Below are positions 58,906-64,000 of a DNA stretch of 64,000 bases, one piece after another. The notes below the pieces were generated by a model that searched no databases, was not told where the DNA came from, and saw nothing but the letters and a program-made list of their open reading frames with translations. Source of the DNA: Adiantum capillus-veneris. Taxonomy: Eukaryota; Streptophyta; Polypodiopsida; Polypodiales; Pteridaceae. Each line of letters starts with the position of its first letter. Positions within the stretch are counted from its first letter, which is position 1. The stretch lies in assembly GCA_014529385.2 (NCBI GenBank), contig CM043948.1, positions 76,742,291 to 76,806,290 on the forward strand, written 5' to 3'. The position numbers and the translations under genes are program-made.

Positions 58906-60483
58906 GGGTAACACTATCCCCATTGTACATACACCAGCTTTCAACAAGTCAATAAAGAGCTCTATTTCCGTATACATGATTTTTGTTAAAGATTCTCAAA
59001 ATGAACCTAATGCTTTAGCAAAAGAAAATAAAAGCAACCAAAAGGAATTCGAGTTATCCAATTTTCTCAAGGGGTTTCAAGATGTTTTTATTGACGACAT
59101 CCCTTGTGAGCTACCTCCTAAACGAGGTAATGATGACCATGCAATTGAACTTCTTCCAGGAAGTTCACCGCCTAACAAACCTCCTTATAGAGTTTCTCAA
59201 GCTCAACAAGAGGAGATTATGCGGCAAGTGCATGAGTTAGTTGAGAAGGGCATGGTTAGGCCTAGCTCATCTCCATTTTGCTCACCTATGCTATTAGTGC
59301 AAAAGAAAGACGGCACATATCGTATGTGTGTCGACAATAGAGCACTAAATAGAATCACTATCAAGAATAAGTTTCCCGTTCCACGGGTAGAAGACGTATT
59401 TGATAAGCTACAAGGATCGACCTACTTCAGTAGGATTGACCTAAAAAGTGGCTATCATCAAATAAGGATAGTTGATCAAGACATTGTAAAGACCGCATTT
59501 CGCACCACATTTGGTCTTTACGAATACATTGTTATGCCTTTTGGCTTGACCAATGCACCAGCCACATTCAACCGCTCGATGGAGAAGTTATTCAGGCCTC
59601 ATCGAACCTTCACTGGAGTGTTCTTTGATGATATTATCATCTACTCTAATTCATTAGACGAACACAAGCAACACCTCCAGGTAATATTTCAAGTTTTGAG
59701 AGAGAATAAACTTTATGTTAATCGAAAGAAAAGTGAATTTTTCTTGCAAGAGATTCAGTATTTAGGTCACATTATCTCTCAAGATGACATCCAAATGGAT
59801 CCATCAAAGTTAGAGGTAATAAAAGGATGGCCTAAACCAAGGAATCTTCATGAACTAAGAAGCTTTATAGGTATGTGTGCATACTATAGACGCTTCATAG
59901 AAAAGTTCTCACAAATTGCGGGACCATTACATGACCTAACAAAGAAAAGCGTTAGATACACATGGTCTGCTAAGGAGAACAATGCTTTCAAAAAGCTTAT
60001 CTCCCAACCTGTGCTTACACTACCGGATCTCTCAAAACCATTTGAGGTCCAATGTGATGCTTGTGGTGATTGCCTTGGAGCTGTTTTGCTCCAAGAAGGG
60101 TACGCCATAGGCTACGAGAGTCGAAGGCTCGACCCTGTTGAGCAAGCTTTAGGCATATATGAAAAGAAACTCCTTGCAGTTCTACATGCCTTAGACTCAT
60201 GGAAGCACTATTTATTGGGGACTCCTTTCATTCTGCGAACGGATAACCAAAGCCTTAAGTACTTCATGACGCAGACCAAGCTCTCCGACAAACAAATGAG
60301 CTGGGCAAATTTTCTTTCGCAATTTCATTTTCATATTGCTCACATTGCTGGCAAGCATAATCAAGTAGCTGATGCACTCTCAAGACGGCCGAGAGTGAAT
60401 GCGGTTTCCATAGTAACTCACAATGATCTATCTTCAATGATAGATGAGTACGCTATTGATCCCGATTTTAGAGATGTGATTTA
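58895..60483 (+). pseudogene. Pol: RT and RNase H, family A copy 1
   Basis: RT shows LVQKKDGTYRMCVDNRALNR, FSRIDLKSGYHQIRI, MPFGLTNAPATFNRSMEKLF and active site FFDDIIIYS (about 59620). RNase H has QCDACGDCLGAVLLQEG, YEKKLLAVLHALDSWKHYLL and TDNQSLKYF; the catalytic Glu of YEKEL is Lys here (60167-60169), unlike copy 2. No protease motif separates the knuckle from RT. The frame is open to a TAA at 60482. Pol lies in a different frame from gag. Confidence 0.9.
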
Positions 60484-61884
60484 AGCCCTTGCATTAGGGA
60501 AGAAAGAAGAACCATTTATTTTACAAGATGGTTATCTTCTCTATGGCAATAGACTATGCGTTACTAACTCACTACGTGAGAAAGTAATGTATGAATCCCA
60601 TGCTCCACCTTATGCGGGGCATAGAGGGATTCAGTCTACCTTAAAAATTGAAACATATTTCTATTGCCCTACCATGAAGTGAACATACAAGAGTATGTTT
60701 CTAAATGTATGGTATGCCAAAAGACGAAGTTTGATAGAGAGAAGCAGCCTCGATTGCTTCAACCTTTGCCAATCCCTAATTAACCATGGGAGAGCATATC
60801 CATGGATTTTATCTTTGAATTGCCTAAGTCTATCCATGGGAATACGGGAATATGGACGATAGTAGACAGGTTCAGTAAACAAGCTCATTTTATACCTGTC
60901 AAAAAGACTATCAAAGCCCATCAAATGGCAACCCTCTTCATTTCACAAATTTTCAAGTACCATGGCTTGCCAATGTCCATAGTGTCGGATAGAGATCCTA
61001 GAATGACCAGTAATTTCTGAAAGGGTCTCTTTGAGAATTTAGGGACAAGACTAAACTTCTCTTCGGCCTATCATCCACAAACGGATGGCCAAAGTGAAAT
61101 AGCTAACCTAACCATTCTCGATCTACTAAAAGCCTATGTAACGGAAGTAGATCAAAGATCCCAATGGGAGAAGTACTTACCCTTAGTGGAGTATGCTTAC
61201 AACAACACTGTACATACTTCCACGGGAAAAGCACCTTTCAAGGTAATTGAGGGAAGATAAAAAAGTCTCTTGCTACTTAAAGTACATGGAAAGATCTTCG
61301 CTGCAGATGAGTATAGTCGAGACCTACAAGAATCTTTTCAAACGATTAAGGATGCTATCTCTATCTCACAGCAAAGGCAAAAGGCTGCTGTTGACAAGCA
61401 CAGAAGAGCCCAAGCCTTTAAAGAAAATGATTGGGTCTTACTCAAATTTCCCAAGGCTCGATTAAGGCACACGACGGGCAAGAATCCTACGGGACACCAA
61501 AAGTACTATGCTAAGCTAGCAAAAAGGTACTATGGTCTCTTCCAAATTCTTAGGCCAATCAATGAGATGGCCTATCAACTCAAGTTGCCCAATCATTGGC
61601 TCATACACAATGCTTTCCATGTGAGCCTATTAAAGCCTTACAAAGGAGAGTCACCTCAAGAACCAACTATTGAAGATCCACCGGAGATCGAGGACCAAGA
61701 GGAGGTGCTGCAGCCCGAGTCCATTCTCCGACATGAAGACAAGGTATTAAGAGGCGGTAAGACTATCTGACGATATCTTATTAAGTTTAAGAATTATCCT
61801 TTTGAAGATGCTAGATGGATGCAAGGCATACAATTAAAGGATAACCTAAACCTTGTCAATGCTTACAATGCTTCCCAAGAGTAA
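60484..61884 (+). pseudogene. Pol: integrase and chromodomain-like end, family A copy 1
   Basis: H2C2 region (APPYAGHRGIQSTLK, then MVCQKTKF, with a small deletion/frameshift near 60650-60690), core with D (ISMDFIFELP), D (VSDRDPRMTS) and E (HPQTDGQSEI), GPY/F-like block ([15 protein letters not shown]), and a chromodomain-like C-terminus ([32 protein letters not shown]) ending at TAA 61882. Stops at 60781 and 61258 are shared with copy 2; those at 61018 and 61768 are private. Confidence 0.9.
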
Positions 61885-62227
61885 GCAAATGTACAAAATG
61901 TTAAAAATGAACAAAGTTTTTTTTGTCTTATAAGACTCTTTTTCTTTATTGTGCACAAAAATGAAGTAGTATGCATGCTTAGATCAAGTTTGCGGCGACG
62001 ACGTCTCCCAAACACCAAGTAGAGCTTGTCACTCTACTATGGAAGACTGATAGGACTAATGTGCAGACATGCTTGCGGCAGCCTGAGGCTCTCAAGCGCC
62101 AAATGGACTAGTCATCCATTGTAGAATGATGTCGTAGGGTAACATAGGGATCCTCTACCCGCTAAGAAAAAGACTCATGAATATGCTTTATCTTCTCTAC
62201 ACCATAGTCGAGGACGACTATGATTTC

Positions 62228-62240
62228 AAGAGAGAGGTAA
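62228..62240 (+). promoter_or_regulatory. Polypurine tract
   Basis: AAGAGAGAGGTAA immediately precedes the 3' LTR and is present in the same place before the copy 2 LTR. Confidence 0.75.
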
Positions 62241-63828
62241 TGTCATAATAATCAATATCTAATTCTCCTAAATGATTTTCTCATATTAAACTGATTATTT
62301 AATGTGGGGAAGTGCCGGGGGAGAAAAAGCTAGAATATTGGTTAAGCTAGCAGACCGGCCACAGTAGGGATCCAAAGGAGGGAAAATAGGGATCCAGAGG
62401 GGGGGCCATCTGCAAAAGAGCCATGTGCAACAATGGGATAAAAAGACCCTAAGGTTCAGCCCATTAAGACTTCCAAAATGCTAAGGTTCCAAAATTCAAA
62501 GGTTGTGTCCAAAGGTCAACCCTAGGGGAAATTGGATGCTTTGTGTGTGACTAAAAAGTCTTTGCATATCCCTACATGGGAGGGGGCGAGCCCTTCTTCT
62601 AGGGGATGAGAGAGAAAGTCACACACACACACACACACACACACACAGGCTCCCTTTACACAAAGGGAATTAGGGACACATGTCAGCTCCCTAGCCCAGA
62701 TGCCCACAAGGTGTGCCCAATTCCTATTGGATGGCCTTGGAGGTGGACCAATGAGAATTAGGCTAGAGTAAATCTAGTTTAATTAATTTAAAAACACTTA
62801 ATAAAAGAACCAATGAGAATTAAGTCTCCTAGAAGACTATTGGACAGTCTCCCAAGGGGTCCGATGAGCATTCAGGAGCCCAATGGTTTGCTTGATTCCT
62901 ATTGGCCAGGAGGCAAAGGGGTCCAATGAGAGTTTAGTTTAATTATTAAATTACCTAAAGCTCTCACAAAAGGGGAAAGGGGGACACATGTTAGAAGGCT
63001 ATCACTTATGCTGCTTAATTGTGATAGGCTTGACTTGGGGAGGTCCAATGAGGGCTGAGCAAGAGCAAATAGCAAGAGGGCTCGCCCAAGAGAGAGAGGG
63101 GGCTGATTTTTGCAAGGCATTATCACACACACTCACACAATCTCATGTGTGAAGAAAGAGAAGACTATCTCTTCCCAAGCTTTAATGGAGAGCTCATCAC
63201 CTACTCCAAGCTTGTGAGATAGAAGCCTACATCGACATACTCTTGGCATGTGGATGCAAATCCAACAAAGAGCCAAGCTTCAATGCATGCTCATCTCCTC
63301 TACCATGCTAATTACTAAGCTAAGCTATGCTAATATGAGTGATTATGTGAGGAGATGTACATCTTTCTCCTAAGATACTCCTTCTTCCTCTCAATCTACT
63401 CTCATACCTTGCTAGCTCTTTCGAGGTGTGTGAGGTCTTGGGTCTGAGAACGGGGATAATTAAAGTTGTGTTTACTAAGTATTTTGCATAGTGCATGAAG
63501 CTTTCATCTTCATTGCACTAGCTAGTCTTGAAGGAACACAAAGAATTGTATTGTACAATGTCTCTCTTGATGGGAGAAGCCATAATACAAAGCCCTTTGG
63601 AGGGGGGACCGGCTCCATGCAAATCCAATCCTCAACTGTTGTCAATAGCTTAATTTCTCTCTCTTTTGAAAGTATTGTTGATGCTCTCTAACTAGGTGTT
63701 ATGCTTTTTGCTGCTCTCTCCACCCAAGCACTCTTGTAATTCTCATTAGGAATCTATTCTAATGAAATTCCCACTATGTTCATGCTAATTTCCGCTACAC
63801 ATAAGTTTTTAGACCATTAAATGTTACA
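62241..63828 (+). repeat. 3' LTR, family A copy 1 (1588 bp)
   Basis: Same ends as the 5' LTR. It carries an additional GGATCCA-containing duplication near 62380 and a longer CA run near 62620. Confidence 0.93.
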
Positions 63829-63833
63829 CAGAC

Positions 63834-64000
63834 AGTTACAGATTGACTTCCGACGCCTAGTGCGGCGGAAGAAGAGGGCATTTCTGGCTCGCCTAGAGCA
63901 AGATCTATACCAGCTATTCTTGAGTCAAGACTCGCGTGAGGCATGGCGGCCTTTTCATGAGCACTCCCCCCCCCCCCCCCCCCCCCCGCCATTACTTCCA
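63834..64000 (+). pseudogene. LINE copy 3 ORF2 resumed after the gypsy insertion
   Basis: The open frame RRLVRRKKRAFLARLEQDLY, FLSQDSREAWRPF is the Arg-rich linker that precedes RT in L1-type ORF2. It continues the domain cut at 55294. A C22 run lies at 63966-63987 and the window ends within the element. Confidence 0.75.

Larger units (their letters stand above)
55295..63828 (+). mobile_element. Ty3/gypsy chromovirus, family A copy 1, complete with both LTRs
   Basis: LTRs at 55295-56862 and 62241-63828, TSD CAAAC (55290-55294) and CAGAC (63829-63833, one mismatch), tRNA-Met primer site, gag with zinc knuckle, RT-RNase H-integrase order (gypsy), a C-terminal chromodomain-like segment and a PPT. 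It sits inside LINE copy 3. The coding part has stops and shifts and no recognisable protease. Confidence 0.93.

Overview
The window is plant nuclear DNA from a large, transposon-dense genome. The evidence is Ty3/gypsy and Ty1/copia elements primed by initiator tRNA-Met, a CACTA (EnSpm) transposon with plant TNP2/DUF4218/DUF4216 domains, L1-type LINEs, a Mutator-like MITE, GT-AG introns and long CT/GA microsatellites. The lineage cannot be fixed by reading alone; a fern or another large-genome land plant is a guess. Most long open frames are transposon remnants or dinucleotide repeats read as SLSLSL or ERERER.

Layout. 0-2.7 kb: a deleted LINE (-) abutting a copia 3' end (-). 2.7-6.4 kb: an LTR scrap, a gypsy protease followed by an unrecognised ORF and a 1.1 kb LTR, then a gypsy RT-RNase H scrap. 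7.4-10.0 kb: the best host gene, a RING-CH (C4HC3) membrane E3 ligase on the minus strand, modelled in three exons with matching phases. 11.4-22.9 kb: LTR and LINE scraps, microsatellites and AT-rich DNA. 22.9-33.4 kb: a minus-strand gypsy whose integrase is split by a 7,430 bp CACTA transposon (25024-32453). The transposon carries a 173 bp satellite, a core-deleted TNP2 gene and a second ORF. 34.5-39.0 kb: a minus-strand LTR-bracketed unit with gag-like modules and an acidic ORF but no visible pol; a 459 bp MITE holding a tRNA-like sequence sits in it. 39.0-43.6 kb: a 5'-truncated gypsy chromovirus ('family A'). 44.3-46.3 kb: copia and gypsy remnants. 46.4-47.8 kb: exons of an unidentified host gene (-). 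47.9-52.7 kb: a rearranged LINE (+). 52.7-55.3 kb: another LINE (+), interrupted by a complete family A chromovirus (55295-63828, LTRs of about 1.57 kb, TSD CARAC) and resuming at 63834.

Nesting gives relative ages: family A inserted into the last LINE, and the CACTA into the minus-strand gypsy. Nearly every element is broken. The two family A copies share two premature UAA codons, which points to a defective lineage moved in trans or to recoding. Several private stops lie at former CGA codons, as expected from decay of methylated CpG.
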